This document shows positions 33,060 to 42,225 of a stretch of 49,935 nt of DNA, piece after piece. Within the stretch, counting starts at the first letter, position 1; each line of letters starts with the position of its first letter. The stretch comes from CAJWPI01 sp964571215 (lineage in GTDB: Bacteria; Pseudomonadota; Gammaproteobacteria; Magnimaribacterales; Magnimaribacteraceae): the NCBI GenBank assembly GCA_964571215.1, contig CAZMZZ010000006.1:1-49935 (forward strand). The letters run 5' to 3'. A program made the position numbers and the translations under genes. The notes beneath the pieces were generated by a model that saw only the letters and a program-made list of their open reading frames with translations, was not told the DNA's origin and did no database searches.

Positions 33060-35474
33060 TTAGAATTGTGTGCCTATTTCAAATTGAAAACCTTCAGTTT
33101 CATCAAGAGGACCCTTATTTCCAGGTGAAGCTATTGCCAGAGACATTGGACCTAACTGGGTTATCCAGGTCACACCTACACCAAAAGAGTATCTTAATTC
33201 TTTCAGATCTAATTCACTACAATTTATATTAATTAGAACATCTCCACAATCTTGGGCAAAAACATTTCCAACATCTATAAACATAGAGGTTCTAACAGAT
33301 CTTTGATCTTGAAGGAAAGGCAATTTAAATATCAAATCGAATCCTCCTTCTACCAAGTATGCTCCACCTATTGATCTATCGTCTCTGTAGTAATAAGGAT
33401 TTAGCATTGGATTACCAAATTCATCTAAAACTTGATTTCCCTCGCCGTCTATAAAAAATGGAGAAGGGGTTGATCTAGGTCCTAAAGTATTCTGTTTAAA
33501 GCCTCTAACTGAGTTTATCCCTCCTGAATAAAAATGTTCAAAGAATGGAGGTATTTTTGTGTCTCCATAGGCCTCAAGCGCTCCTAATTCTCCTCTTAAA
33601 CCTAAAATTAAATTGCCTCCAAATATAGGCTTGTAATATCTGTGTCTATAGGTAGCTCTAGCATAAGTCAATGAACTTCCTGGAACAGTAACTTGGAAGC
33701 CAAAAGATTGTGATTGACCAGCAGTAGGAAAAAGCCCTCTGTTAAGAGTTACACGAGACCACACAAATTGGGTTTTCAACACTTCAAATTCACTCCCTTC
33801 AGAAGCGGTAAATTCTAGTATCTGTGAAGCAGGCATGCTTCCAGCATCTATTGTGGTGTTATCGTAATTAAAATTTACACCTATTCTTTCAATCTCACTA
33901 ATTGGAATGCCAAACTGTATTCCTGCTCCAAAAGAATCTGATGTATAACTTGCAATATTATATTCTCCATAATCTGATTCTCTGAAGTAAAGACTATATC
34001 CCCTGCTTACTCCATCAATAGTAAAATAAGGTTCTCCATAGTCGAAGAAATAACTTGTCCTCCAAGAGCTGTTATTAATCCCCACCCCAATACGTTTACC
34101 TGTTCCGAAAGCATTATTTTCAGAATAGTTTAAACCTAAAACTAAACCGTATGCCCCATAGCCTAAACTACCACCTATACTTCCTGAATATTCTTCTTCT
34201 ACTGAAAACTCTACATCGACTTGATCACTAACAGTGGGTACAGGTAAAGTTTCAGACTCTACTTCTTTAAAGAACCCTAACCTCTCTAACCTTAATTTTG
34301 AATTCTCTATTAAAGCGTTTGAAGCCCAAGCACCTTCCATTTGCCTCATTTCCCTTCGCAATACAACATCATGTGTTCTCTTATTCCCTTTAAAAGTAAT
34401 CCTTCTCACATAGGTTCTTTGCTTGGGATCTACATAAAAAGTAAGATCTACTTCGCCATTATCTTTATTAATATCAGTTACACCATTTACTTCAGCGAAA
34501 CTATATCCTTCATTACCTAAGATATTTTTAAATATTTCTTCAGTTTCAGTTACAAGAAATTGTGAATAAACATCCTTTTCATTCACTAAGACCATAGACA
34601 TCAAAAGGTCTTCATCTATAGGTAAATCTCCTGAAATCTTGATGTCGTTTATTGTGTAAGTATTACCCTCATCTATATTAAGAGTAATAAAAACTGATTT
34701 CTTGTCTTCAGTTATTGTGACTTGAGAACTGTTTAAACTAAATTCTACGTACCCTCTATCCTTGTAAAAGGATGTTAAAGTCTCTATATCCCCTTTTAGA
34801 CTTTCCCTTGAGTATTTATCATCATTAGTAAAGAAAGAAAACCAACCTCCAGAACTTAATTCAAAACCATTCAATATTTCATCATCGGGAAAGGTATTAT
34901 TTCCAACAATATTTATACTTTCTATCTTGGCTACCTCACCTTCATCAATTTCAATGTTAAGCTCTACTCTATTTCGTGGTTTTGACACTGCATCTACCTC
35001 AACTAGTGCCCCGTATCTTCCTTGAGATATGTACTGCCTCTGAATCTCTAAAGCTAACCCATTAAGTATAGATCTCTTAAACACTTGACCTTGAGAAAGG
35101 CCTGCCTGCTTAAGTCCTTTTAGAAGGTCTTCACTCTTGATGGCTTTATTTCCTTCAAGTTCTATCGCGGCTATTGAAGGTCTTTCAACAAGGCTGATAA
35201 TAAGAGTGTCTTCTTCTCTTCCTATCTGTATATCATCAAACTGCCCCGTTTTAAAAAGGGTCTTAGCAACATTCTGAAGATCGTACTGAGATACTTTGTC
35301 ACCTACTGCTACAGGCATAATAGAGAAAATACTTCCTGGAGAAATTCTCTGCAAACCCCCTATTCTTATATCTCCTACAACCCAGCTATCTTCTGAGAAT
35401 ACTTCTTGAAGCATCAAACTGCCTGTAAAGCAAAAAATAATCATCAACTTACTGATTGTTCTAAAAGAAAACAT
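33060..35474 (-). CDS. bamA: outer membrane protein assembly factor BamA
   Basis: BamA is the Omp85-family core of the BAM complex that inserts beta-barrel proteins. The 804 residues (E. coli 810) have a signal peptide (about 1-27), five POTRA domains (about 30-430, opening with WVVGDIRIGGLQRISPGSIF) and a 16-strand barrel ending in FQFEIGTQF, whose terminal Phe is the usual signature. The VRGF motif of loop 6 is seen in GGINSVRGFKQNTLGPRS. The ATG overlaps the rseP stop by 1 nt (TAATG). The lipoprotein partner bamE is at 47.3 kb. Confidence 0.97.
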   Translation of the reverse strand: MFSFRTISKLMIIFCFTGSLMLQEVFSEDSWVVGDIRIGGLQRISPGSIFSIMPVAVGDKVSQYDLQNVAKTLFKTGQFDDIQIGREEDTLIISLVERPSIAAIELEGNKAIKSEDLLKGLKQAGLSQGQVFKRSILNGLALEIQRQYISQGRYGALVEVDAVSKPRNRVELNIEIDEGEVAKIESINIVGNNTFPDDEILNGFELSSGGWFSFFTNDDKYSRESLKGDIETLTSFYKDRGYVEFSLNSSQVTITEDKKSVFITLNIDEGNTYTINDIKISGDLPIDEDLLMSMVLVNEKDVYSQFLVTETEEIFKNILGNEGYSFAEVNGVTDINKDNGEVDLTFYVDPKQRTYVRRITFKGNKRTHDVVLRREMRQMEGAWASNALIENSKLRLERLGFFKEVESETLPVPTVSDQVDVEFSVEEEYSGSIGGSLGYGAYGLVLGLNYSENNAFGTGKRIGVGINNSSWRTSYFFDYGEPYFTIDGVSRGYSLYFRESDYGEYNIASYTSDSFGAGIQFGIPISEIERIGVNFNYDNTTIDAGSMPASQILEFTASEGSEFEVLKTQFVWSRVTLNRGLFPTAGQSQSFGFQVTVPGSSLTYARATYRHRYYKPIFGGNLILGLRGELGALEAYGDTKIPPFFEHFYSGGINSVRGFKQNTLGPRSTPSPFFIDGEGNQVLDEFGNPMLNPYYYRDDRSIGGAYLVEGGFDLIFKLPFLQDQRSVRTSMFIDVGNVFAQDCGDVLININCSELDLKELRYSFGVGVTWITQLGPMSLAIASPGNKGPLDETEGFQFEIGTQF

Positions 35475-36859
35475 TAGATTAATCTCCCTATATCGTTGAA
35501 AATTGCTAAAGACATTATAAGCAGTAAAGCTAAAAGGCCTAATCTATAGAAATATTCCGTAAAAGATTCTGATATCTCTGAACCCTTAATCTTCTCAGCT
35601 GCAATTAAAAGCAATTGACCCCCATCCAGAATTGGTATTGGTAACAAATTAATAAGACCTAAGTTAATACTAATAAAAGCTATTGTTGAGATAAAGGGTA
35701 TAAATCCAGCCATGGCAGACAACCCTGCTATTTTTCCTATTTGGATTGGACCACCTATGTTATCTGATGAAACTGCTCCTGTTATCATCTTTCCTATTGA
35801 GTCTATTATTAAAAGAATAATTCCGTAAGTTTTTTCTAGGGCAAGATAAGTAGCCTTAAAGGGTCCTTCTTGAGTGGTTATTAATAAATCATTCATAACT
35901 TCATAATCTACTGAAATCCTTACTCCAATGAAGCCTTTTTTTTGACCTGTTTCATCTTCAGCTGATTGTATGTCTAAGGGAACAATAAATATCTTATTGT
36001 TCCTCTCTATTTCAATAAAAGTATTTGTATCTGGTAAAGGAGAAATCATTTCTTGAAAAGCTTTAAGGCTCTTAACAGGCACTCCTCCTATACCCAGCAC
36101 TTTATCTTGCTCTAATAACCCCGATTTATAGGCTGGCCCAGAAGGTAATACCTCTAGAATCTCTATTGGAGAATATGGCTCTATACCAAAAATAGTAAGA
36201 ATATTTCTTTCCAAGTCTTCAAAACCCAACCAATTTTCTATATTTACTTCGCCTGAAGATTTAACGTCTCTATTACCTTTAGTAAATTTAACCTTAATGG
36301 ACCCTGTTTCCCCAATTCTAGTTGCAAGAGCTTGACTAAAGTCATTAAGACTTACAATATTAGATCCATCTACTTCTACAATCTTATCCCCTACCTGTAA
36401 ACCAATTTCTTCAGCTAGACTACCTTCGTGGACAAATCCTATTATTGGAGGCAATTCTTTTGCTCCAATCATAAAAATTAGAAAATAAACTAAAACTGCT
36501 AACAAAAAGTTAGCAATTGGTCCTGCTAAAGTTATTATAGCCCTAGCTCCAAGACTTATTTTGTTATAGGAAATTAATTTAGTTTCCTTGACTGTATCAG
36601 CTTCTGCCTCTTGAATAGGGTTGTCTTCACCCAGCATCTGAACATAGCCACCCAAAGGTAGTATTCCTAAAGAAAATTCAGTGCCTCTTTTATCAAATCG
36701 TCTTATAAGATCTTTACCAAATCCTATCTTAAATCTTATAACATGAACGCCAAATTTTCTTGCTGCCAAAAAATGTCCCAATTCATGCACACCTACAATA
36801 ACCACTATCAAAATTATTGAAGCAAGAATCATAAAGATAATATCAATCATAGGTTCCAT
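35474..36859 (-). CDS. rseP: RIP metalloprotease RseP
   Basis: RseP is a site-2 intramembrane protease that cleaves the anti-sigma factor RseA and leftover signal peptides. The zinc site is HELGH at residues 25-29 in the first membrane helix. The second metal motif is in NLLPIPILDGGQLLL near residue 408. Two PDZ domains occupy about residues 130-310 (GLQVGDKIVEVDGSNIVSLN; SGLLEQDKVLGIGGVPV). The length is 461 (E. coli 450). The start may be the ATG at 36859 or the in-frame ATG at 36850 (MIDIIFMILA), which fits the family N terminus slightly better. It overlaps dxr by 17 or 8 nt. Confidence 0.95.
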   Translation of the reverse strand: MEPMIDIIFMILASIILIVVIVGVHELGHFLAARKFGVHVIRFKIGFGKDLIRRFDKRGTEFSLGILPLGGYVQMLGEDNPIQEAEADTVKETKLISYNKISLGARAIITLAGPIANFLLAVLVYFLIFMIGAKELPPIIGFVHEGSLAEEIGLQVGDKIVEVDGSNIVSLNDFSQALATRIGETGSIKVKFTKGNRDVKSSGEVNIENWLGFEDLERNILTIFGIEPYSPIEILEVLPSGPAYKSGLLEQDKVLGIGGVPVKSLKAFQEMISPLPDTNTFIEIERNNKIFIVPLDIQSAEDETGQKKGFIGVRISVDYEVMNDLLITTQEGPFKATYLALEKTYGIILLIIDSIGKMITGAVSSDNIGGPIQIGKIAGLSAMAGFIPFISTIAFISINLGLINLLPIPILDGGQLLLIAAEKIKGSEISESFTEYFYRLGLLALLLIMSLAIFNDIGRLI

Positions 36860-38024
36860 TGTTTCTTTCTATTCTTTCTCTTGTTGCAGTTCTGGCAACA
36901 CCATCAGCTTCTAAAATGCTGTCTATGTCTTCGACAGCTTTAACAGGTGTCTTGTTCAATACAAATTCAATTAATTCAGGAATTTGATCTAACCTTATTT
37001 TTCTTTCTAAGAAAGCATTAACTGCTTCTTCGTTAGCTGCATTTAACAAACAAGGTGCTGTACCTCCTACTTTTAGAGCTTCTTTGGCCAAGGTTAAGCA
37101 AGGGAATTTATCAAAATTAGGTTTTAAAAAGGTTAAAGAACCAATATCAGTAAGAGAAAGTTTTTTTGCTCCAGAAATTACTCTATTTGGAAATCCAAGT
37201 CCATAAGAAATAGGTATTTTCATATCAGGAACAGACATTTGAGCAACTATAGACTTATCTGAAAACTCAACTAATGAATGTACTATACCTTCAGGGTGAA
37301 TAACTAAATTTAAACGATCATCCTCTATATTAAACAACCATCGAGCCTCTATAAGCTCTAAACCTTTATTCATGAGGGTAGCTGAGTCTACCGAAATCTT
37401 TTTACCCATTTTCCATATTGGGTGATTAGTAGCTACTTCTGGGGTTATAGCTCTAAACTCACTTTTTTTAATGTTCAATAAAGGTCCCCCTGAACCAGTT
37501 AGAATTATTTCTGAAACATCTCCGTTAATATTTGAAGCAGATGAGATACACTGATGAATTGCACAGTGTTCACTGTCAATGGGTATGACAATTGATTTCT
37601 TTTCTAAGGACAAAATATTTAAATATTCTCCTGCTGCAACATAAGATTCTTTATTGGCCAAAAGAACTTTCTTGCCATTTTTAATTGAATGATAGACTGA
37701 ATTCAATCCTGCTAGACCAACAATACCTGCAACCACAATATCAGTCTCAGAGCTGGAGATTAACTCCAAATAATTTCTTTCTTCTAGAATTATCTCAGTT
37801 TTGATGTTCTCACAAACTAAAGATTCTTTTAATTTATATGCTGAAGATTTATCCTCTAAAAAAACATATTTTGGATTAAATAATCTACATTGATCTAATA
37901 ATTTAATGTAATTAGATTTAGCTGACATAAGATTTATTGAGAATAAATCTCTATTTGACTGGATGACTTTAAGAGTTGAATCTCCTATTGACCCTGTTGA
38001 ACCCAATAAAGCGATATTTAACAT
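36843..38024 (-). CDS. dxr: 1-deoxy-D-xylulose-5-phosphate reductoisomerase
   Basis: Dxr (IspC) makes 2-C-methyl-D-erythritol 4-phosphate, the committed step of the MEP isoprenoid route. The NADPH motif GSTGSIGDSTLKVI is at residues 8-21. The metal/substrate region IPIDSEHCAIHQC is near residue 150, and the flexible-loop neighbourhood HPIWKMGKKISVDSATLMNK is near 200-220, followed by GLELIEARWLF. The 393 residues are standard. It is coupled to cdsA by TAATG and feeds uppS in the same operon through isoprenoid precursors. Confidence 0.97.
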   Translation of the reverse strand: MLNIALLGSTGSIGDSTLKVIQSNRDLFSINLMSAKSNYIKLLDQCRLFNPKYVFLEDKSSAYKLKESLVCENIKTEIILEERNYLELISSSETDIVVAGIVGLAGLNSVYHSIKNGKKVLLANKESYVAAGEYLNILSLEKKSIVIPIDSEHCAIHQCISSASNINGDVSEIILTGSGGPLLNIKKSEFRAITPEVATNHPIWKMGKKISVDSATLMNKGLELIEARWLFNIEDDRLNLVIHPEGIVHSLVEFSDKSIVAQMSVPDMKIPISYGLGFPNRVISGAKKLSLTDIGSLTFLKPNFDKFPCLTLAKEALKVGGTAPCLLNAANEEAVNAFLERKIRLDQIPELIEFVLNKTPVKAVEDIDSILEADGVARTATRERIERNNGTYD

Positions 38025-38857
38025 TAAAAAAATTCGTAAAGGTACAAGGAAGTTAAGAAAACAGGAAAAGTTGCTAAATGACTATCTATTCTATCTAGAA
38101 TACCTCCATGACCAGGAATAAGATTAGAAGAATCCTTAACTCCTGCTATCCTTTTATACAAACTAGCAGTGGCATCACCTATTATTGAAAAGAAACAAGC
38201 TATAAAGATGATGACTATTAAAGGAAACCAGTTGGGTGAAAAAAATAATCCAAGAAAAGATAAAACAATAATAGGGGTTAACAATATTGATATAAAAGCA
38301 CCTTCCAAAGTCTTATTTGGACTTATATTAGGAAGAAACTTTCTTCTCCCAAATTTTTTACCTGAAAAATAAGCTATTGAATCCATTAAAGCTCCTATGG
38401 TTATCAAAATCACCAAAGAAAAACTAGGATAAGTATCTATTCCAAGATTTGTAAATGGGTAAGAATTAGTTGAAGATAAAATTAATACTAAGGCAGCCCA
38501 AAAAGATAAATGCATTATTAGGCTTGCCGGTGCCCAAAACATTCTTTGTTGAATGAATCCCTTATTATGAGGAAATATTAAGACCATTATGCCCATTATC
38601 ATCCAATAGATTAAACCAATAAAAATAAGAGTCTGTAAGGGTAAGAAGTTTTGTGGACTTAGAAGTAAGAAGAGAACAAAAAACAGACTTATACAAGAAG
38701 AAATTAAAATATGAAACCTCAATCGCAGATGTTCCCATAAAGATATCCCAACGATGCAACTTGCAAAGAAAATAATAATATTACTAGGTAAATATAAGAT
38801 TGCTAAAAGCAATGAAAAGGCTATTATCAATCCAGTTATTATTCTTGTTTGATTCAT
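38024..38857 (-). CDS. cdsA: phosphatidate cytidylyltransferase
   Basis: CdsA converts phosphatidic acid and CTP into CDP-diacylglycerol for phospholipid synthesis. It is an integral membrane protein of 277 residues with about eight helices. The C-terminal signature is present as IAGVKDSSNLIPGHGGILDR then IDSHLA, preceded by FGRRKFLPNISPNKTLEG, also family-typical. It starts 13 nt after uppS and overlaps dxr by 1 nt. The order uppS-cdsA-dxr-rseP-bamA is conserved. Confidence 0.95.
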   Translation of the reverse strand: MNQTRIITGLIIAFSLLLAILYLPSNIIIFFASCIVGISLWEHLRLRFHILISSCISLFFVLFLLLSPQNFLPLQTLIFIGLIYWMIMGIMVLIFPHNKGFIQQRMFWAPASLIMHLSFWAALVLILSSTNSYPFTNLGIDTYPSFSLVILITIGALMDSIAYFSGKKFGRRKFLPNISPNKTLEGAFISILLTPIIVLSFLGLFFSPNWFPLIVIIFIACFFSIIGDATASLYKRIAGVKDSSNLIPGHGGILDRIDSHLATFPVFLTSLYLYEFF

Positions 38858-38870
38858 AAGTCAATTTTTT

Positions 38871-39596
38871 TTAAAAGTTAGAAGTATCTCCGTATCTTCT
38901 ATTTCTTTTTGTGAATTCTTCCAAAGCAATATCTAGTTCATGACTATCAAAGTCTGGCCACAATACTTTTGAGAAATATAACTCTGAATAGGCAAGCTGC
39001 CATAGTAAGAAATTACTTAACCTATGCTCTCCACCAGTCCTGATACAAATATCAGGATCTGGTAAGTCAGAAGCAGACAAGAGTTGTTTAAAGCTCTTCT
39101 CTGATATTTCACTGCCACTACCCTTATTAGCTATTACTTTTTTTACTGCTTCCAAGATGTCCCATCTTCCACCATAACTAGCAGCTATGATTAAGTCTAA
39201 TCTTTTTGATTTTTTAGGTAATTTAGTCTTTTTTTCTGCAAACTCCATTTTTTGTTGGAGGCCTTTATCAAAACGTTTAAGATCGCCTATAAACTTAAGT
39301 TGTACTGAATTCTTGACTAAGTTGGGAACTTCATCTTCAAGAGCCACTGCTAAAAGTTCCATTAATAAATTAACTTCTTCATCTGACCTTCCCCAGTTCT
39401 CACTACTAAAAGCAAAAAGAGTAAGTGCATTTAGATTCCTTTTAACGGCATGTTCTACAGCCTCTCTAGCCCTTAATACTCCTTCTTTATGACCTGAGAC
39501 TCCAGGTAACCCCTTTTCTCTTGCCCATCTATTATTCCCATCCATAATTATAGCCACATGCTTAGGCACTCTTATATTGTCCTTAGACTCTGTCAT
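38871..39596 (-). CDS. uppS: undecaprenyl diphosphate synthase (cis-prenyltransferase)
   Basis: UppS elongates farnesyl diphosphate with isopentenyl diphosphate to C55-PP, the lipid carrier for peptidoglycan and O-antigen. The 241 residues contain HVAIIMDGNNRWAREKG (catalytic D19), GHKEGVLRAREAV, FAFSSENWGR, and the C-terminal DICIRTGGEHRLSNFLLWQL and YSELYFSKVLWPDF. It begins 4 nt after frr. The call is secure. Confidence 0.97.
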   Translation of the reverse strand: MTESKDNIRVPKHVAIIMDGNNRWAREKGLPGVSGHKEGVLRAREAVEHAVKRNLNALTLFAFSSENWGRSDEEVNLLMELLAVALEDEVPNLVKNSVQLKFIGDLKRFDKGLQQKMEFAEKKTKLPKKSKRLDLIIAASYGGRWDILEAVKKVIANKGSGSEISEKSFKQLLSASDLPDPDICIRTGGEHRLSNFLLWQLAYSELYFSKVLWPDFDSHELDIALEEFTKRNRRYGDTSNF

Positions 39597-39600
39597 GGAG

Positions 39601-40158
39601 TTAAAAATCTAAAAGGTCTTTTTCTTTTAAAGATAATGCATTATCAACTTTGATGATAAACTCATCAGTTAGTCTTTGTATTTCCTCTTCCCCTTGCCTT
39701 TCTTCATCTTGTGAAATTTCCTTTTCTTTTAAAAATTCTTTTAACTGAGTATTGCCCTCTCTTCTGACATTTCGAATTGATACCTTTGTATTCTCTGCTT
39801 CGGCTTTAGCTTTTTTTGTTAATTCCTTTCTAGTTTCTTCCGTAAGTTCTGGAATAATTATTCTTATAGTAGTTCCAGAAGTTGTTGGGTTAATACCTAA
39901 ATCGGAGTCCATAATTGATCTTTCAATTTCTTTGACTAAATCTGATTCATAAGGAGATATAGTCAAAGTCTTAGCATCCTCAACTGAAATGTTAGCAACC
40001 TGTGACAGAGGAGTAGAATTTCCATAATAATCTACTTTTATGGCTTCTAAGAGAGCGGGATTAGCTCTTCCTGTCCTTATTTTCTTAAAGTTAGTATCTA
40101 AAGCATTTAAACTTTTTTGCATTCCAACTTTAGTATCTTCTAGAATTTCGTTTAGCAT
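39601..40158 (-). CDS. frr: ribosome recycling factor
   Basis: RRF splits post-termination ribosomes with EF-G. The two-domain protein has an N-terminal and C-terminal long helix bundle: LNEILEDTKVGMQKSLNAL, the strongly conserved KIRTGRANPALLEAI, TISPYESDLVKEIERSI near the middle, and IRNVRREGNTQLKEFLKEK. I place the start at the ATG at 40158, giving 185 residues, the usual length. The open frame runs 14 codons further up but overlaps tsf. The tsf stop is only 4 nt upstream: pyrH, which normally stands between tsf and frr, is missing. Confidence 0.96.
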   Translation of the reverse strand: MLNEILEDTKVGMQKSLNALDTNFKKIRTGRANPALLEAIKVDYYGNSTPLSQVANISVEDAKTLTISPYESDLVKEIERSIMDSDLGINPTTSGTTIRIIIPELTEETRKELTKKAKAEAENTKVSIRNVRREGNTQLKEFLKEKEISQDEERQGEEEIQRLTDEFIIKVDNALSLKEKDLLDF

Positions 40159-40162
40159 ATCA

Positions 40163-41029
40163 TTACCTGTTCTCAATCTGGGATTTAACTTCTGAAGCAA
40201 AATCTGATTTTTCTACTTCTATACCCTCTCCAACTTCTAATCTCTCAAATGATTTAATTACGGCATTAGAATTATTTAAATAAACTTCAACAGACTGATC
40301 AGGGTCTTTTACATAAGATTGTTTCAGCAAGCTTACTTCACCTACTCTTTTTGATAATTTGCCAGAAATCATCTTTTCTATTATTTCTTGAGGTTTTTCT
40401 TCTTTTTCGACCTGAGATTTGATTATTTCTTTTTCTTTTGTAATGAAGTCCTCAGGTAAATCTTCAGGATTTATCACTAGAGGATTTGAAGCTACTACAT
40501 GCATTGCTATATCTTTAGCAATTTGTTCAGTACCTTGCTCTAAAGTAACAGCTGCAGCAACTTTTTTGTTGGTATGAATATAGAAGTTCATAACATCCCC
40601 TTCTAAAGTTCTTATGTTTCTAATTACTACATTTTCTCCTATCTTTTGTACAAGTTCTTTTCTGTTTTCTTCTAATTCAGAAGCAACTTCTTTAAGTAAA
40701 TTCTTTTTATCTATATGGACTATAGATGTTTCCATAACCTTTGCAGAAAAATTAAGAAAGTTTTCATCTTTGGAGACAAAATCAGTCTCGCAATTGATTT
40801 CAACTAAGATTACTTTTTTTGATGTAGAATCTATCCTAGCGACTATTATTCCTTCTACAGCAGTTCTTGAAGCCTTCTTTTCAGCATCAAGAATACTATT
40901 CTTTCTGAGATTTTCTATTGCTAGGTCGATGCTTCCAGAAGATTGTTCTAAAGCTTGCTTGCAATCCATCATACCCAAACCAGTCTTTTCTCTCAGTTCC
41001 TTTACCATGGAAGCAGTAATTTGAGTCAT
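40163..41029 (-). CDS. tsf: elongation factor Ts
   Basis: EF-Ts is the nucleotide exchange factor of EF-Tu. The 288 residues (E. coli 283) start with the conserved ITASMVKELREKTGLGMMDC then KQAL. CETDFVSKDENFLNF, the core contact with EF-Tu, is near residue 80. MHVVASNPLVINPEDLPEDF and the final KSQVEKEEKPQEIIEKMISG and LLKQSYVKDPDQSV are also typical. It lies 33 nt downstream of rpsB in the conserved rpsB-tsf pair and 4 nt upstream of frr. Confidence 0.97.
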   Translation of the reverse strand: MTQITASMVKELREKTGLGMMDCKQALEQSSGSIDLAIENLRKNSILDAEKKASRTAVEGIIVARIDSTSKKVILVEINCETDFVSKDENFLNFSAKVMETSIVHIDKKNLLKEVASELEENRKELVQKIGENVVIRNIRTLEGDVMNFYIHTNKKVAAAVTLEQGTEQIAKDIAMHVVASNPLVINPEDLPEDFITKEKEIIKSQVEKEEKPQEIIEKMISGKLSKRVGEVSLLKQSYVKDPDQSVEVYLNNSNAVIKSFERLEVGEGIEVEKSDFASEVKSQIENR

Positions 41030-41062
41030 ATCTTTTCCCTTTTTAAAAACCCTTAACTTAGA

Positions 41063-42052
41063 CTAGTCTTCTTTCTTCTTTTTAGTAGTTTTCTTTGTAG
41101 TTGTCTTCTCTTTTTTAGATTTAGTTGTTGTACTAGTCTCTTTTTTAGTGCTTGCAGGTTTCTTTTTGCTTGTTTTAGATTTAGAAGAATCTTTCTTTTC
41201 TTTCAGTTTGGATTCTTCTTCTTTTTTCTTAGTATTAACCTCGTCCTCTCCTTGACCTAAATCCTCTACATCTTCTTTAGATTCAGGAGAATCCTCCTGA
41301 GATGAAACTTCTTGTTTTCTTTTAATTACAGGTCCTGTTGTATCTTCATTTTCAGGCTTTAATCCTGTAGCAAGTTCTGACCCTTCTAAACAAGTATCCG
41401 AAACTGCTCTTGTGAATAAAAATATGGATCTGGTTGCATCATCATTCCCTGGAATTAAATAATCGATTCCATCTGGATTACAATTAGTATCTACAATGCC
41501 TACTATAGGAATACCCATCTTGCTTGCTTCAGACACAGCAATCATTTCTCTTTTGACATCAACTACAAATAAAGCATCAGGTAAGCCACCCATGTCTGTA
41601 ATACCTCCTATGGATTTGGTTAACTTATCAATTTCTCTTTGAATTTTTAAACCTTCCTTCTTTGTGAGTTTTTGAAAAGTACCGTCTTCTCTTTGCCTGG
41701 ATAAGTCTTCTAAACGTTTTATTGAAGACCTAATAGTCTTATAGTTAGTGAGCATACCCCCTAACCACCTTTCATTAACATAGGGCATATCACATCTTTC
41801 AGCCTCTTCTTTAATGATCTTTGAGGCAGTTCTCTTAGTTCCAACAAATAATACCTTGTTATTCTTTTGAGCTACAGACTTTAAAAATTCTAAAGCTGGT
41901 TTGATCATCTGTTCTGTATGCTCAAGATTGATGATATGAACCTTGTTTCTAGAACCAAAGATAAATTTTTCCATCTTTGGATTCCAATATTTAGTTTGGT
42001 GTCCGAAATGAGCCCCTGCTTGAAAGAGGTCTTCTATAGAAATGCTTTTCAC
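41063..42052 (-). CDS. rpsB: 30S ribosomal protein S2 with long charged C-terminal tail
   Basis: S2 binds near S1 on the small subunit. The core (residues 1 to about 230) is normal: LFQAGAHFGHQTKYWNPKM, YVNERWLGGMLTNYKTIR, LPDALFVVDVKREMIAV, VGIVDTNCNPDGIDYLIPGN. After about residue 231 follows a ~98-residue low-complexity tail, first acidic (SQEDSPESKEDVEDLGQGED) and then Lys/Thr/Ser-rich with KKTTKKKK near the end. It makes the protein 329 residues against 241 in E. coli. The start is GTG, chosen by AGGAG at 42058-42062, 5 nt upstream, and overlaps an out-of-frame ATG-TGA. The tail is in frame with no sign of frameshift. Confidence 0.95.
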   Translation of the reverse strand: MKSISIEDLFQAGAHFGHQTKYWNPKMEKFIFGSRNKVHIINLEHTEQMIKPALEFLKSVAQKNNKVLFVGTKRTASKIIKEEAERCDMPYVNERWLGGMLTNYKTIRSSIKRLEDLSRQREDGTFQKLTKKEGLKIQREIDKLTKSIGGITDMGGLPDALFVVDVKREMIAVSEASKMGIPIVGIVDTNCNPDGIDYLIPGNDDATRSIFLFTRAVSDTCLEGSELATGLKPENEDTTGPVIKRKQEVSSQEDSPESKEDVEDLGQGEDEVNTKKKEEESKLKEKKDSSKSKTSKKKPASTKKETSTTTKSKKEKTTTKKTTKKKKED

Positions 42053-42225
42053 ATGCTCTCCTAATCTGTAAGTGAATAAATCACTTGGGTTATTCTTCCG
42101 TGTTTTATTTCTCTCAACCTAAAACGAGCTAATTCTAAGCACCCAAGAAAAATATTAAAAACACGTGTATTTTTCTCTAGAAAAAGTTCAACTTTTTCTA
42201 AAAAGGTGTGCGTTTATAACACAAT
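42053..42225 (-). promoter_or_regulatory. dapB 3' end and rpsB leader region
   Basis: This 173-bp gap must hold the end of the dapB transcript and the promoter and leader of rpsB-tsf. Visible structures, read on the minus strand, are a perfect 10-bp AT-rich inverted repeat at 42178-42200 (arms TAGAAAAAGT/ACTTTTTCTA, loop of 3), an AAAAA/ACACGTGT/TTTTT palindrome near 42160-42175, and a 6-bp hairpin AAGTGA-ATAAA-TCACTT at 42070-42086 just before the Shine-Dalgarno. The last may belong to a ribosomal-protein leader. None has a classic T-run, so I do not call a terminator, and I could not settle on -35/-10 boxes. Confidence 0.4.

Noticed and set aside
41063..41359. Frameshift or sequencing error as the cause of the long S2 tail
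   Set aside because: The tail is one open frame ending in a TAG just before tsf at normal spacing. Its biased composition is in frame with the core, and no core residues are lost.
42178..42200. Perfect AT-rich inverted repeat after dapB as an intrinsic terminator
   Set aside because: The stem is all but GC-free and no T-run follows on the minus strand. Noted in the leader-region entry but not called as a terminator.
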